Notes: generated by a model not told the origin, from the letters alone. Numbered from the stretch's first letter, positions 23,549-32,700 are shown. The stretch: 64,000 nucleotides of DNA from UBA3263 sp964554335 (GCA_964554335.1 CAZKOF010000003.1:15627-79626); one strand, 5' to 3'. Program-made: numbers and translations.

Positions 23549-24777
23549 GAACCGGATTTTTCGATTTGGAGAACTGGCGCGAAATCGGCGCCACGCTCTC
23601 GCGCAACAAGACGCGCACGTTTCTCACCGCATTCGGCATCTTCTGGGGCACGGCGATGCTCGCCATGCTTCTCGGCGGCGCCGACGGCCTGGAGCGGATG
23701 CTTCGGCGAAATTTCGACGGCTTTGCGAGCAACAGTGCCGCCATGTTCGCCAACCGTCGCACGATTTCCTACCGTGGATTCAACAAAGGCTCGGGCTGGG
23801 AAATGTCGGCCGCCGACATCGAGGCTATGCGCCTGATTCCGGGAATGGAGGCGGTTGCCGCCACCAACTACACCGGCTCGCTGACTGTTTCAGCAGGAAA
23901 ATACACGACCACGGCGACCGCCCAGGGCGTTGACCAGGACTTCATGAAAGCATTCCTGCCAACGATAAACTCGGGACGTTTCATCAATGAAAGCGACCAA
24001 CGTCAACGGGCTAAGGTAGCCGTACTCGGGGTGAATATAGCGAACAAACTGTTTCCCTCAGGCAACGCCATCGGGCAGTTCATAAACCTTCAGGGAATAT
24101 ATTACAAAGTTGTCGGCACCGCCTCTCAGGAGGCTGAAATCAGAATCAACGGGACGAAAATCGACGACTGCATCACCCTGCCGCAGTCAACCCTCACACA
24201 GGCATTCAACCTCGGCGACGGAGTCGACGGCGTAATGATAGTGGCCGGCAACGGTTCATCGCCCAAAATTCTGAAACCGCGCATCATGCGCGTTATCCGC
24301 GCGAACCATCCGATTGACCCGGCCGACGATCAGGCACTGTTTTTTTTCGATATCAGCGAGCAATTCGCAATGGTCGACAATCTATTTATGGGAATCACCC
24401 TGTTGGCCATGTTCGTCGGCATCGGAACGCTCGTTGCCGGTATTATAGGTGTCGGCAACATCATGTGGGTCATCGTGAAGGAACGCACCAACGAAATCGG
24501 CGTGCGACGCGCAATCGGCGCCAAGCCGGTTGACATCGTGGTGCAGATTCTCTCTGAAGGAATTGCGTTGACGTCAGTCGCCGGAACCGCAGGCATCGTC
24601 TTTGCCTGTTCCATACTTGGCGCCGCACAGTATGCAACCGGCGTTAACTTCCAGATTTCGTTCGGTGTGGCAATCTCCATCATGTCGATATTCCTTGTGC
24701 TCGGCATCGCCGCCAGTATCATACCCTCACTCAAAGCAATGAAAATAAAACCAATCGAAGCAATAAACGACAAATGA
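23545..24777 (+). CDS. MacB-like ABC permease (FtsX fold), second copy
   Basis: 410 residues with the same plan as the previous gene: one N-terminal helix (KTRTFLTAFGIFWGTAMLA), a periplasmic domain, and three C-terminal helices with RTNEIGVRRAIGAKPVDIV. The two permeases share the start NKSRTALTG / NKTRTFLTA and the ending KALKIKPVEA / KAMKIKPIEA, so they come from an old duplication. Paired permeases replacing one MacB homodimer are usual in Bacteroidetes. Confidence 0.92.
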   Translation: MRTGFFDLENWREIGATLSRNKTRTFLTAFGIFWGTAMLAMLLGGADGLERMLRRNFDGFASNSAAMFANRRTISYRGFNKGSGWEMSAADIEAMRLIPGMEAVAATNYTGSLTVSAGKYTTTATAQGVDQDFMKAFLPTINSGRFINESDQRQRAKVAVLGVNIANKLFPSGNAIGQFINLQGIYYKVVGTASQEAEIRINGTKIDDCITLPQSTLTQAFNLGDGVDGVMIVAGNGSSPKILKPRIMRVIRANHPIDPADDQALFFFDISEQFAMVDNLFMGITLLAMFVGIGTLVAGIIGVGNIMWVIVKERTNEIGVRRAIGAKPVDIVVQILSEGIALTSVAGTAGIVFACSILGAAQYATGVNFQISFGVAISIMSIFLVLGIAASIIPSLKAMKIKPIEAINDK

Positions 24778-25865
24778 AAAAGTACTTGAAAGTAGCCCTT
24801 TGGGTGCTTGTTGCCGCGCTATTTGTCGGCACATTCATCTATCTGTTCCTGAATTCCCGCGGAAAGAAAACGGAGTATGAGATTGTAAGTCCCACTACCG
24901 GCACGACCATAACCAAAAGCACGCTGCTGACAGGGAACATCGAGCCTCGCGATGAGATTGAAATCAAACCGCAGATTTCAGGCATCATATCGGAATTTCT
25001 CGTCGACGCCGGCGACCTGGTCAAGGAGGGCGATGTGATTGCAAAAATCAAAGTCATCGCCGATGAGAGTCAGTTGTCATCGGCCCAAAACCGCGTGACT
25101 GTTGCCAAAAACGCCCTCGAACTCCAGCGCAGCAAGAGCGCACGCACATCGGAACTATATGAAAAGATGTTCGTCAGCCGCGAGGAATTTGAAGAATCGG
25201 AGAACGCGCTGCGTAACGCCGAGATTGAACTCTCGGCGGCCGAGGACGCACTGTCAATCGTGCGCGACGGCGTCAGCGCAACCAACGCCCAGGGGAGCAA
25301 CACCCTCGTAAGGGCAACAATCACCGGCCTGGTTCTTGACGTCCCTGTAAAGGTCGGTTCATCGGTCATACAGTCAAACACCTTCAACGATGGCACCACC
25401 ATTGCAAAAGTCGCCGATATGTCTGACCTGATATTCAAAGGGAAAGTTGACGAAACCGAGGTTGGCCTCCTCTCCATAGGGCAACCGATGACCATTACCA
25501 TCGGCGCCATGCAGGACGTCCGATCTGACGCCAAGATTGAATATATCGCACCGAAAGCCGAGAATGAGAACGGCACCAACACATTTGAAATCAAAGCCGC
25601 AGTCAACCTGATGGACGTAAAGGATCTGCGCGCGGGCTATAGCGCCAATGCCGCCGTGACGCTCCAAGAGGCGCGCGACGTCATGAGCGTTCCGGAAGCC
25701 GTTATTGAGTTCGAGGGCGAAGACGCCTATGTCTATGTGCTGACCGATGCCGACAAGCAGACATTCGAGCGCCGTAAAATTGAAACGGGCCTCAGCGACG
25801 GCATCAATATCGAGGTCACGGGAGGGATAACCGCAGACGACAAACTCAGAGGAAACATGAAATGA
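24774..25865 (+). CDS. Efflux periplasmic adaptor (HlyD/MacA-like)
   Basis: 363 residues. An N-terminal anchor (about 5-27, LWVLVAALFVGTFIYLFL) is followed by the split lipoyl domain (start IEIKPQISGIISEFLVDAGD). Then come a coiled-coil hairpin (about 100-165), the returning half-lipoyl and beta-barrel, and a membrane-proximal domain. It bridges the inner membrane MacB-like pump to the outer membrane channel. It overlaps both neighbours by 4 bp. Confidence 0.92.
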   Translation: MKKYLKVALWVLVAALFVGTFIYLFLNSRGKKTEYEIVSPTTGTTITKSTLLTGNIEPRDEIEIKPQISGIISEFLVDAGDLVKEGDVIAKIKVIADESQLSSAQNRVTVAKNALELQRSKSARTSELYEKMFVSREEFEESENALRNAEIELSAAEDALSIVRDGVSATNAQGSNTLVRATITGLVLDVPVKVGSSVIQSNTFNDGTTIAKVADMSDLIFKGKVDETEVGLLSIGQPMTITIGAMQDVRSDAKIEYIAPKAENENGTNTFEIKAAVNLMDVKDLRAGYSANAAVTLQEARDVMSVPEAVIEFEGEDAYVYVLTDADKQTFERRKIETGLSDGINIEVTGGITADDKLRGNMK

Positions 25866-27163
25866 TGAAACACATTTTATTTGCAGCAATCGTTGCCTCC
25901 GCGTTTTCGGCCGGTGCAGAGGTAATGGATCTTGACCACTGCATCAGTTACGCCATTGAGAACAACCTGAGCATCCGCCAGCGCAACATCGAGCGCCGTT
26001 CTGCCGAGCAGGATGTTGTCAGCGCAAAGGACGCCGTCCTGCCGCAAATCAGCGGGTCCGCCTCTAAGTCGTGGGACTTCGGCCGAGGTCTGACGGCATC
26101 AAACACTTACGCCGACCGCAACACGAAGAGTTTCGGTGCCCAACTCGGATTACAACTCCCGTTGTTCAACGGACTCCAGACCGTGCGCAATGTGGATTAC
26201 GCAAAGGCGTCACTGACAGCCATAGTCGAGAATCTCGAGGCGACAAAAGACGACGTTATCCTGCGCGTAATGGCACAGTATCTGCAAGTTCTCTACTGCG
26301 GCGAGCTCGAGGGGGTCGCACTTTCGCAGGCCGAGTTGACCGCCGGGGAACTCGAACGCCGCGAGGCTCTTCTCAGCGCCGGTAAAATTCCCGAAGCCGA
26401 CATGCTTGACGCCCGCAGTCAGGCCGCACAGGCACGGCTCCAGCTCGTGAACGCGCAGAATGACCGCGCCACTGCCCTGCTTGACCTCGCCCAACTGCTG
26501 CGAGTTCCGGACGTCAGCGATTTTGACATCGTTGCTCTCGACACGAATACTGAACCCGTCATCCGCGACCCACGGTCAGTCTATGAGGCGGCCCTCGGAT
26601 TCAACCACACAATCCGTGCCAACCATCTGCAGGTCGATGCCGCAGACCGGCGCATAAAGCTGGCACAAACCGGTTACATTCCCCGTCTCAGCTTCAATGC
26701 CGGACTGAGCACCAACTACTATAACGTCGCGGGCTATGACAACGAGTCTTTCAAGTCACAGATGAAGCACAATTTCAGCCAGGTTGTCGGATTCACTCTC
26801 AACGTGCCGATTTTTGACGGCCTCACCACGCGCAATAACATACGCTCTGCGCGCCTGCAGAAACTCAGCGCCGATCTCAACCTGGAAACACAGAAAGACA
26901 ACCTGTTCAAGGCCATAAACGAGAGCTATCTTCAGGCGGTTGGTGCCCGCGAGAAACTTGCCGCTGCCGAAGATGCGTGCACCGCAGGCGCGTCGGCTCT
27001 CGCCGCCGTGCAGGAAAAATATAACCTCGGGCGTGCGACCCCGACAGATTTCGACACCGCAAAGAATAACTTCATCCAAGCAATGTCCGAGCGAGCCCGT
27101 GCCCGATATGAACTGATTCTGCGAACCAAAATACTCGACTTTTACGCTACACCTCGGGGCTGA
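25862..27163 (+). CDS. TolC-like outer membrane efflux protein
   Basis: 433 residues with a signal peptide (about 1-19, ending SAGAE). Two homologous halves each carry the long helical pairs of the outer membrane efflux (OEP) family: VMDLDHCISYAIENNLSIR at the start, and KYNLGRATPTDFDTAKNNF in the second half. It should form a trimeric channel through the outer membrane and periplasm for the adaptor and pump upstream. It is the last gene of the operon and is followed by a terminator. Confidence 0.93.
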   Translation: MMKHILFAAIVASAFSAGAEVMDLDHCISYAIENNLSIRQRNIERRSAEQDVVSAKDAVLPQISGSASKSWDFGRGLTASNTYADRNTKSFGAQLGLQLPLFNGLQTVRNVDYAKASLTAIVENLEATKDDVILRVMAQYLQVLYCGELEGVALSQAELTAGELERREALLSAGKIPEADMLDARSQAAQARLQLVNAQNDRATALLDLAQLLRVPDVSDFDIVALDTNTEPVIRDPRSVYEAALGFNHTIRANHLQVDAADRRIKLAQTGYIPRLSFNAGLSTNYYNVAGYDNESFKSQMKHNFSQVVGFTLNVPIFDGLTTRNNIRSARLQKLSADLNLETQKDNLFKAINESYLQAVGAREKLAAAEDACTAGASALAAVQEKYNLGRATPTDFDTAKNNFIQAMSERARARYELILRTKILDFYATPRG

Positions 27164-27193
27164 GGTGCACAAGTGATTAAATATTGCGCAATA

Positions 27194-27234
27194 GGTTAAC
27201 ATTACAAAAAAATGTTAGCCTGTTTCGCTTTTTT
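27194..27234 (+). terminator. Terminator of the efflux operon
   Basis: GGTTAACATT (27194-27203) pairs with AATGTTAGCC (27211-27220), one G-T wobble, 7-nt loop. A T-rich stretch follows (TGTTTCGCTTTTTT, 27221-27234). It sits 30 bp after the TolC-like stop. Confidence 0.75.
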
Positions 27235-27237
27235 GCG

Positions 27238-27245
27238 TATATTTG
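27238..27245 (+). promoter_or_regulatory. -7 box of the oxidoreductase operon
   Basis: TATATTTG matches TAnnTTTG. It directly follows the T-run of the efflux terminator. The leader would be about 72 nt. No clear TTG -33 box is seen. Confidence 0.55.
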
Positions 27246-27289
27246 CGTTTAAATTTAGTAATCAAAACGCTTCCCCTTAAGGAAAAGCA

Positions 27290-27317
27290 CTTTAACTTTT
27301 AACTTTCAACTTTTAAC
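27290..27317 (+). repeat. Four tandem 7-bp repeats in the leader of the oxidoreductase operon
   Basis: CTTTAAC, TTTTAAC, TTTCAAC and TTTTAAC follow each other without gaps and end 6 nt before the ferredoxin ATG. The A/T-rich, unstructured stretch lies where the ribosome would load. It may aid translation or be a binding site. Confidence 0.7.
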
Positions 27318-27323
27318 ATACAA

Positions 27324-27551
27324 ATGGCAAAGGCAATAGGCACCGTCGACATTGACTCGAACCGCTGCAAGGGTTGTAACCTCTGCGTTGTTGCATGCCC
27401 GACATCGGTACTTGCGCTCCGCCCAACGGAAGTCAACGACCGCGGATATCACTTTGCCTACGCTCTGAATGCTGAAGCGTGTGTCGGCTGCGGCTCCTGC
27501 GCGTTGGTATGTCCCGACGCATGCATCGAGGTATATCGCCTCATCAGATAA
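27324..27551 (+). CDS. Ferredoxin-type delta subunit of 2-oxoacid oxidoreductase
   Basis: 75 residues with two [4Fe-4S] motifs, CKGCNLCVVACP (about 13-24) and CVGCGSCALVCP (about 53-64). It is the electron-transfer subunit of a ferredoxin-dependent 2-oxoacid oxidoreductase whose other subunits follow. Length and cysteine spacing match the delta subunits of four-subunit KOR/VOR enzymes. It is the first gene of the operon. Confidence 0.92.
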   Translation: MAKAIGTVDIDSNRCKGCNLCVVACPTSVLALRPTEVNDRGYHFAYALNAEACVGCGSCALVCPDACIEVYRLIR

Positions 27552-27576
27552 CCGAGTGTAGAAAAAGATTTATACG

Positions 27577-28668
27577 ATGAATCAGGAAGAAGTTAAACTC
27601 ATGAAGGGTAACGAAGCCATTGCTCATGCGGCCATCCGCTATGGCGTCGACGGCTATTTCGGCTACCCGATTACCCCGCAGTCCGAGATACTTGAAACCC
27701 TCGAGGAGCTGCGCCCCTGGGAGACTACAGGCATGGTGGTTCTCCAAAGCGAGAGCGAAGTCGCTGCGATAAACATGGTATATGGCGGTGCGTCGACAGG
27801 CAAAGCCGTCATGACTTCATCCTCCTCGCCGGGCGTCAGCCTGATGCAAGAAGGCATCAGCTACATAGCGGCAGGAGAATTGCCCGCGCTTATCATCAAC
27901 GTCATGCGAGGCGGCCCGGGTTTGGGCACCATCCAACCCTCGCAGAGCGATTACTTCCAGACCGTCAAAGGCGGCGGCCACGGTGACTACCGCATGATTG
28001 TACTCGCCCCCGCATCGGTTCAGGATATGGCCGATTTTGTCGGTCTCGGCTTCGATCTCTCTTTCAAGTACCGCACTCCGGCAATGTTGCTTAGCGACGG
28101 TATCATAGGACAGATGATGGAGAAAGTCGTTCTTCCGCCGGCCCGTCCGCGGCGCACCGACGAGGAAATTCGCCGTCAATGCCCCTGGGCTGTCACCGGC
28201 AAACATGGCCGCAGCCACCGCAACGTGTCGACCACGCTCGAGCTCGAGTCGCACGTAATGGAGAACAATAATAAGCGCCTGCAGGCAACATATGCCGAAA
28301 TCGAGCGCAACGAGGTCAGATATGAAGAGTATATGACCGACGACGCAGAATATCTCTTCGTTGCTTTCGGTTGTATGAGCCGCATATGCAAGAAGTCGAT
28401 CGAACAGGCCCGCGCCCGCGGTATCAAAGTGGGACTGCTGCGACCGATTACTCTTTGGCCCTTCCCCTCGGAGGCAATCAGCAGACTTGCAGGCAAAGTA
28501 AAGGGAATATTGACTGCAGAGATGAATGCCGGCCAGATGGTCGAGGACGTTCGTCTCGCCGTTAAGGGTCGTGTTCCCGTTCATCATTTCGGTCGCAACG
28601 GCGGCATCGTCCCCAATCCGGGCGAGGTTGTTGACTCTCTCGTAGAACAATTTTCAATCAAGGAGTAA
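27577..28668 (+). CDS. vorB: 2-oxoacid:ferredoxin oxidoreductase alpha subunit (VorB/KorA)
   Basis: 363 residues. The start MKGNEAIAHAAIRYGVDGYFGYPITPQ is the signature of this subunit (quoted here as MKGNEAIAHAA and YFGYPITPQSE). It binds the pyrimidine end of thiamine diphosphate with the beta subunit. The enzyme converts 2-oxoacids and CoA to acyl-CoA, CO2 and reduced ferredoxin, or runs in reverse in anaerobes. Whether the substrate is 2-oxoglutarate or branched-chain 2-oxoacids cannot be decided by eye. The VorB name follows the usual annotation of this subunit type in Bacteroidales. Confidence 0.9.
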   Translation: MNQEEVKLMKGNEAIAHAAIRYGVDGYFGYPITPQSEILETLEELRPWETTGMVVLQSESEVAAINMVYGGASTGKAVMTSSSSPGVSLMQEGISYIAAGELPALIINVMRGGPGLGTIQPSQSDYFQTVKGGGHGDYRMIVLAPASVQDMADFVGLGFDLSFKYRTPAMLLSDGIIGQMMEKVVLPPARPRRTDEEIRRQCPWAVTGKHGRSHRNVSTTLELESHVMENNNKRLQATYAEIERNEVRYEEYMTDDAEYLFVAFGCMSRICKKSIEQARARGIKVGLLRPITLWPFPSEAISRLAGKVKGILTAEMNAGQMVEDVRLAVKGRVPVHHFGRNGGIVPNPGEVVDSLVEQFSIKE

Positions 28669-28674
28669 GAAGCC

Positions 28675-29445
28675 ATGACAAAAGAAGAAATCCTTGCCCT
28701 GGGGGGCACGAAAGTAAACTCACGTCCGAGCCTGCTCCTCGACGCCACGATGCACTATTGTCCGGGATGCTCTCATGGCGTTGTGCATAAGCTCGTTGCC
28801 GAAGTGATTGAGGAACTCGGAATGGAGAACACCGCCATCGGCATTGCGCCGGTAGGCTGCGCGGTGTTTGCCTATAACTATGTTGACATCGACTGGATTG
28901 AGGCTGCACACGGTCGCGCCCCTGCAGTCGCCACAGCCGCCGCACGCCTGAATCCCGACGCAATGGTATTCACCTACCAGGGCGACGGCGACCTCGCTGC
29001 CATCGGCACATGCGAAACCATTCACGCCTGCAACCGCGGAGAGAACATCGCCATAATCTTCATCAACAACGGCATCTATGGCATGACGGGCGGTCAAATG
29101 GCCCCGACCACGCTCGAAGGAATGAAAACATCAACCACGCCATACGGCCGCCGGATTGACCTCAACGGCTATCCGCTCAACATCACCAATCTCGTCAAGG
29201 AACTCGACGGCACCTGCTACGTGACGCGCCAAAGCGTCCACACTCCAGGCGCAGTGCGCAAGGCCAAAGCCGCAATCAAGCAGGCATTCATCAACACCCG
29301 CGAGAAACGGGGCACGTCGTTCGTCGAGATTGTATCGACCTGCAGCAGCGGCTGGAAGCTCTCACCGGAAAAGTCCAACAAGTGGATGGAAGAGAACATG
29401 TTCATCAAATATCCCCCGGGGGATATTAAAAACACCGTAAAGTAA
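28675..29445 (+). CDS. korB: 2-oxoacid:ferredoxin oxidoreductase beta subunit (TPP-binding)
   Basis: 256 residues. The TPP-binding motif runs from GDGDLAAIG to NNGIYGMTGGQ (about 101-145), with MHYCPGCSHG near the start. It pairs with VorB to form the catalytic site. The stop ends at 29445, and the gamma subunit begins on the same base, so expression is coupled. Length is typical of the short beta subunits of KOR/VOR enzymes. Confidence 0.93.
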   Translation: MTKEEILALGGTKVNSRPSLLLDATMHYCPGCSHGVVHKLVAEVIEELGMENTAIGIAPVGCAVFAYNYVDIDWIEAAHGRAPAVATAAARLNPDAMVFTYQGDGDLAAIGTCETIHACNRGENIAIIFINNGIYGMTGGQMAPTTLEGMKTSTTPYGRRIDLNGYPLNITNLVKELDGTCYVTRQSVHTPGAVRKAKAAIKQAFINTREKRGTSFVEIVSTCSSGWKLSPEKSNKWMEENMFIKYPPGDIKNTVK

Positions 29446-29978
29446 TGACACATGAAATAATCATAACCGGATTCGGCGGTCAGGGCGTCCTTTCAATGGG
29501 TAAGATTCTTGCCTATGCTGGACTCCTCGACGGCCTGGAAGTCAGTTGGATGCCGAGCTACGGCCCCGAGCAACGCGGAGGTACGGCGAACGTTACCGTA
29601 ATTCTTTCCGACGAGCCGATATCCTCGCCCGTACTCGACCAGTATGATATTGCCGTGGTGCTCAACCAGCAGAGCCTCGACAAGTTCGAGAGTCATGTAA
29701 AAACCGGCGGGACTCTGCTCTATGACCCCTACGGCATTCATCGTCGCCCCGAACGCCAAGACATCAAAGTCGTTGAAGTCAAAGCCACGGAAGCTGCTAT
29801 CGAAACAGGCAATCCCAAGAGCTACAACATGCTACTGCTCGGCTCACTGCTTCAGTTGTTCCCCATGGTCAGCCCCGAAACAGTCATCAAGGGGCTGGAG
29901 AAGACTCTGCCCGAACGCCATCATCATCTGATTCCCATGAACCGTGAAGCCATCGCAAAAGGAGCCAAACTCGTATGA
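29445..29978 (+). CDS. korC: 2-oxoacid:ferredoxin oxidoreductase gamma subunit
   Basis: 177 residues. The opening EIIITGFGGQGVLSMGKIL and the segment WMPSYGPEQRGGTANVTV are diagnostic of the gamma subunit, which contributes to CoA binding. It completes the four-subunit enzyme (delta, alpha, beta, gamma order). It overlaps the next gene, an unknown 125-residue protein, by 4 bp. Confidence 0.94.
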   Translation: MTHEIIITGFGGQGVLSMGKILAYAGLLDGLEVSWMPSYGPEQRGGTANVTVILSDEPISSPVLDQYDIAVVLNQQSLDKFESHVKTGGTLLYDPYGIHRRPERQDIKVVEVKATEAAIETGNPKSYNMLLLGSLLQLFPMVSPETVIKGLEKTLPERHHHLIPMNREAIAKGAKLV

Positions 29979-30352
29979 CCGACGACGACAAGAAACGCCT
30001 GACCTCAGATCCTGACGGACTTCTGACCTACGAATATATCGCAAACCACATCGGCACGGACGACCTCGACATTCAATGGTTGACCGACAATATCATACGC
30101 GTTGACAGCAACGGCCAGTTCAGCGGTTCCGCCGCGCGCTACCTGCATGCCATCGACCCGACCCACTTCGCCCCGAACATCAATAGCCTGATTGCAGCGA
30201 CCATCGACAAAGACCGCGAACACCGTTACTTATCGGCCCTTATGCAGGGAATATGGGGGGATGATTGTGAGAACCGCGTTGCCGAGCTTTCGGCCGCGAA
30301 CGACAATTTCCGCCGTATTTACAAACGACTTTACCCTACCTCAGCAATATGA
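29975..30352 (+). CDS. Unknown 125-residue protein coupled to the oxidoreductase operon
   Basis: I do not recognise a family. The protein is soluble and acidic in its first half (MTDDDKKRLTSDPDG), has no signal peptide, cysteines of a metal site or membrane helix, and ends in a basic helix (NFRRIYKRLYP). A segment TIDKDREHRYLSALMQGIWG looks helical. Both ends overlap neighbours by 4 bp (ATGA), so it is translated in step with the gamma subunit and the isomerase lipoprotein. That packing argues it is a real gene. An accessory or assembly factor for the enzyme is possible but unsupported. Confidence 0.7.
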   Translation: MTDDDKKRLTSDPDGLLTYEYIANHIGTDDLDIQWLTDNIIRVDSNGQFSGSAARYLHAIDPTHFAPNINSLIAATIDKDREHRYLSALMQGIWGDDCENRVAELSAANDNFRRIYKRLYPTSAI

Positions 30353-31233
30353 AGAATTTTCTGTTGAGCCTCCTGCCTATTGTTGCACTGACGGCATGCG
30401 GCACCAAGTCCGATGAGGCCAAAAACGACAACCAGGATTCAACAACTACAAACAAAGAAACAAATATGAACAACATAGCGACCCCGGCACAAAAGGATGC
30501 CACGGTGATGATTCACACCACCGAAGGCGACATCGAAGTACTCCTCTACGGCGATACTCCCAAACATCAGGAGAATTTCCTCAAACTCGTCAAGGAGGGC
30601 TACTACGACGGCACTCTCTTTCACCGCGTAATCAATGAATTCATGGTTCAGGCCGGCGACCCCGACAGCAAAAACGCTCCGGCCGGCAAGCAACTCGGTC
30701 AGGGAGGTCCGGGATATCAGATTGACGCAGAATTCGTTTATCCCCGCCACTTCCACAAGCGCGGAGCTCTCGCTGCCGCCAGAACGTCAGACCAGATCAA
30801 TCCCGAGCGCAAGAGCTCAGGCTCGCAGTTCTACATCGTGACCGGTAAGGCATATACCCCCGACCAGCTCGACCAAATGGAGCAGCAGATGAAGATGGGC
30901 CAGGTGCAGAGCGTCTTCTACAAGATTGCCGGTGAACATCAGGCTGAAATCCAGAAAATGCAACGCGAAGGCGACCGGGCCGGACTCGCCAAACTTCAGG
31001 AAGAGATTATCGCCATGGCCGAGAAAGATACCGGCGACGCGAAGCTCACTCCCGAGCAGCGCGAGGCCTACACGACAGTCGGCGGAACTCCGCACCTCGA
31101 CAACCAATACACCGTGTTCGGCGAGGTTATCAAAGGCATGGATGTTGTCTCCAAAATTGAGAAAACGAAGACCGGCTCGGCTGACCGCCCCGTCAACGAC
31201 ATAAAAATTCTCTCGATGGAAGTCGTTAAATAA
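30349..31233 (+). CDS. Lipoprotein peptidyl-prolyl cis-trans isomerase (cyclophilin type)
   Basis: 294 residues. A lipoprotein signal ends at LTAC (C17), followed by a short Asn/Thr-rich linker. The cyclophilin domain begins near residue 52 (VMIHTTEGDIEVLLYG), with GTLFHRVINEFMVQAGDP and SSGSQFYIV. A charged helical insertion (about 172-235) interrupts the fold before the final strands (YTVFGEVIKGMDVVSKIE). It probably acts on proteins in the periplasm, facing either membrane. It is the last gene of the operon and is followed by a good terminator. Confidence 0.9.
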   Translation: MKNFLLSLLPIVALTACGTKSDEAKNDNQDSTTTNKETNMNNIATPAQKDATVMIHTTEGDIEVLLYGDTPKHQENFLKLVKEGYYDGTLFHRVINEFMVQAGDPDSKNAPAGKQLGQGGPGYQIDAEFVYPRHFHKRGALAAARTSDQINPERKSSGSQFYIVTGKAYTPDQLDQMEQQMKMGQVQSVFYKIAGEHQAEIQKMQREGDRAGLAKLQEEIIAMAEKDTGDAKLTPEQREAYTTVGGTPHLDNQYTVFGEVIKGMDVVSKIEKTKTGSADRPVNDIKILSMEVVK

Positions 31234-31253
31234 CTTTAGCTTAAAACCCGAAT

Positions 31254-31293
31254 AGCCCGATTGGATATAAATCGCCAACCGGGCTGATTTTTT
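31254..31293 (+). terminator. Terminator after the isomerase gene
   Basis: AGCCCG (31254-31259) pairs with CGGGCT (31280-31285), extended inward by a TTGG/CCAA pair with one mismatch, then GATTTTTTG. It ends the oxidoreductase operon just before the ffh promoter. Confidence 0.85.
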
Positions 31294-31306
31294 GCTATTT
31301 TTTTTG

Positions 31307-31314
31307 TAACTTTG
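31307..31314 (+). promoter_or_regulatory. ffh -7 box
   Basis: TAACTTTG lies 27 nt before the ffh ATG (31342), inside a T-rich stretch that also serves as the end of the previous terminator. No TTG -33 box is seen at the standard distance. Confidence 0.65.
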
Positions 31315-31341
31315 CACCAAAATCCCAAAAAGCGTAAACCC

Positions 31342-32691
31342 ATGTTTGAAAATCTTAGCGAAAGACTTGAACGCAGCTTCAAGATACTGAAAGGCGAAGG
31401 CAGGATTACCGAAATCAACGTTGCCGAAACGATGCGCGACGTAAGACGTGCCCTTCTCGATGCTGACGTTAACTATAAAGTAGCCAAGCAATTTACTGAT
31501 ACCGTCAAAGCCAAAGCCCTCGGTCAGAACGTGCTGCAGGCAGTCAAACCGAAAGAGCAGATGGTAAAGATTGTCCACGACGAACTGGCCCTGCTCATGG
31601 GTGGCTCGGCGGCCAAGTTCGATCTGTCGGGTTCGCCGGCCATCGTGCTGATGAGCGGTCTGCAAGGCTCCGGTAAAACGACTTTCTCCGGCAAGCTCGC
31701 CCGGAAATACAAAAGCGAGCAGGCCAAGCGTCCGCTGCTGGTTGCCTGCGACGTTTACCGTCCCGCAGCTATTGAGCAGCTCAAAGTCGTAGGTCAACAG
31801 ATCGACGTTCCCGTCTATAGCGAAAACGGAAACATGAATCCCGTTGAAATCGCCCGCAATGCCGTCAGCTACGCGAAAGCCAACCACCACGACATGGTAA
31901 TTGTCGACACTGCCGGTCGCCTGGCCGTTGACGATACAATGATGCAGGAGGTTGAAAATCTCAAGAACGCGCTCAAGCCACAGGAGATTCTCTTTGTCGT
32001 TGACTCGATGACCGGTCAGGATGCAGTCAACACGGCAAAAGCCTTCAATGACCGTCTGGACTTCACGGGCGTGGTGCTCACCAAGCTCGACGGCGATACC
32101 CGCGGCGGCGCCGCACTCTCAATCCGCACAGTCGTTGACAAGCCCATCAAATTTGTCGGCTCCGGCGAGAAGATGGACGCTATCGACGTGTTTCACCCCG
32201 AACGCATGGCCGACCGAATTCTCGGCATGGGCGACATTGTCAGCCTCGTTGAAAAGGCCCAGCAGGACTTTGACGAGAAAAAAGCCAGGGAACTCGAACG
32301 GAAGATGGCGAAGAACAAGTTTGACTTCAACGACTTCCTCGAGCAGATTCAGCGCATCGAAAAGATGGGCAGCATCAAAGATATCGCAGCAATGATTCCC
32401 GGCATGAACAAAGCTATCAAGGACGTTGAAATCAAAGATGACCCCTTCAAGAACATCAAAGCCATCATCGGCTCGATGACACCCGCCGAACGCTCTAACC
32501 CCGACATTATAAAAGGGTCACGCCGTCAGCGCATTGCCCGAGGGTCAGGCACCGAGCTGCCGGAAGTCAACAAGTTGCTCAAACAATTTGAGGAGATGCG
32601 CAAGGTGATGAAGGCCGCGACAATGATGAAGAACCCCATGCAGATGATGAAGGCCGCGCGCGCCATGCAGCAGATGCGCGGACGCAGATAA
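31342..32691 (+). CDS. ffh: Signal recognition particle protein Ffh
   Basis: 449 residues from ATG 31342 (MFENLSERLERSFK). An upstream in-frame ATG at 31312 lies in the -7 box and is rejected. The N domain (1-~90) is followed by the GTPase G domain: G1 GLQGSGKTT, DTAGRL, TKLDGDTRGGAA. The Met-rich M domain (from ~300) ends MMKAARAMQQMRGRR. It binds signal sequences and the 4.5S RNA to deliver nascent membrane proteins to FtsY. folD follows after 9 bp. Confidence 0.97.
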   Translation: MFENLSERLERSFKILKGEGRITEINVAETMRDVRRALLDADVNYKVAKQFTDTVKAKALGQNVLQAVKPKEQMVKIVHDELALLMGGSAAKFDLSGSPAIVLMSGLQGSGKTTFSGKLARKYKSEQAKRPLLVACDVYRPAAIEQLKVVGQQIDVPVYSENGNMNPVEIARNAVSYAKANHHDMVIVDTAGRLAVDDTMMQEVENLKNALKPQEILFVVDSMTGQDAVNTAKAFNDRLDFTGVVLTKLDGDTRGGAALSIRTVVDKPIKFVGSGEKMDAIDVFHPERMADRILGMGDIVSLVEKAQQDFDEKKARELERKMAKNKFDFNDFLEQIQRIEKMGSIKDIAAMIPGMNKAIKDVEIKDDPFKNIKAIIGSMTPAERSNPDIIKGSRRQRIARGSGTELPEVNKLLKQFEEMRKVMKAATMMKNPMQMMKAARAMQQMRGRR

Positions 32692-32700
32692 ACTTCAGAT

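Noticed and set aside
30817..31890. Minus-strand open frame across the isomerase gene, terminator and ffh
   Set aside because: It runs through a clear terminator and promoter and through two certain genes on the other strand.
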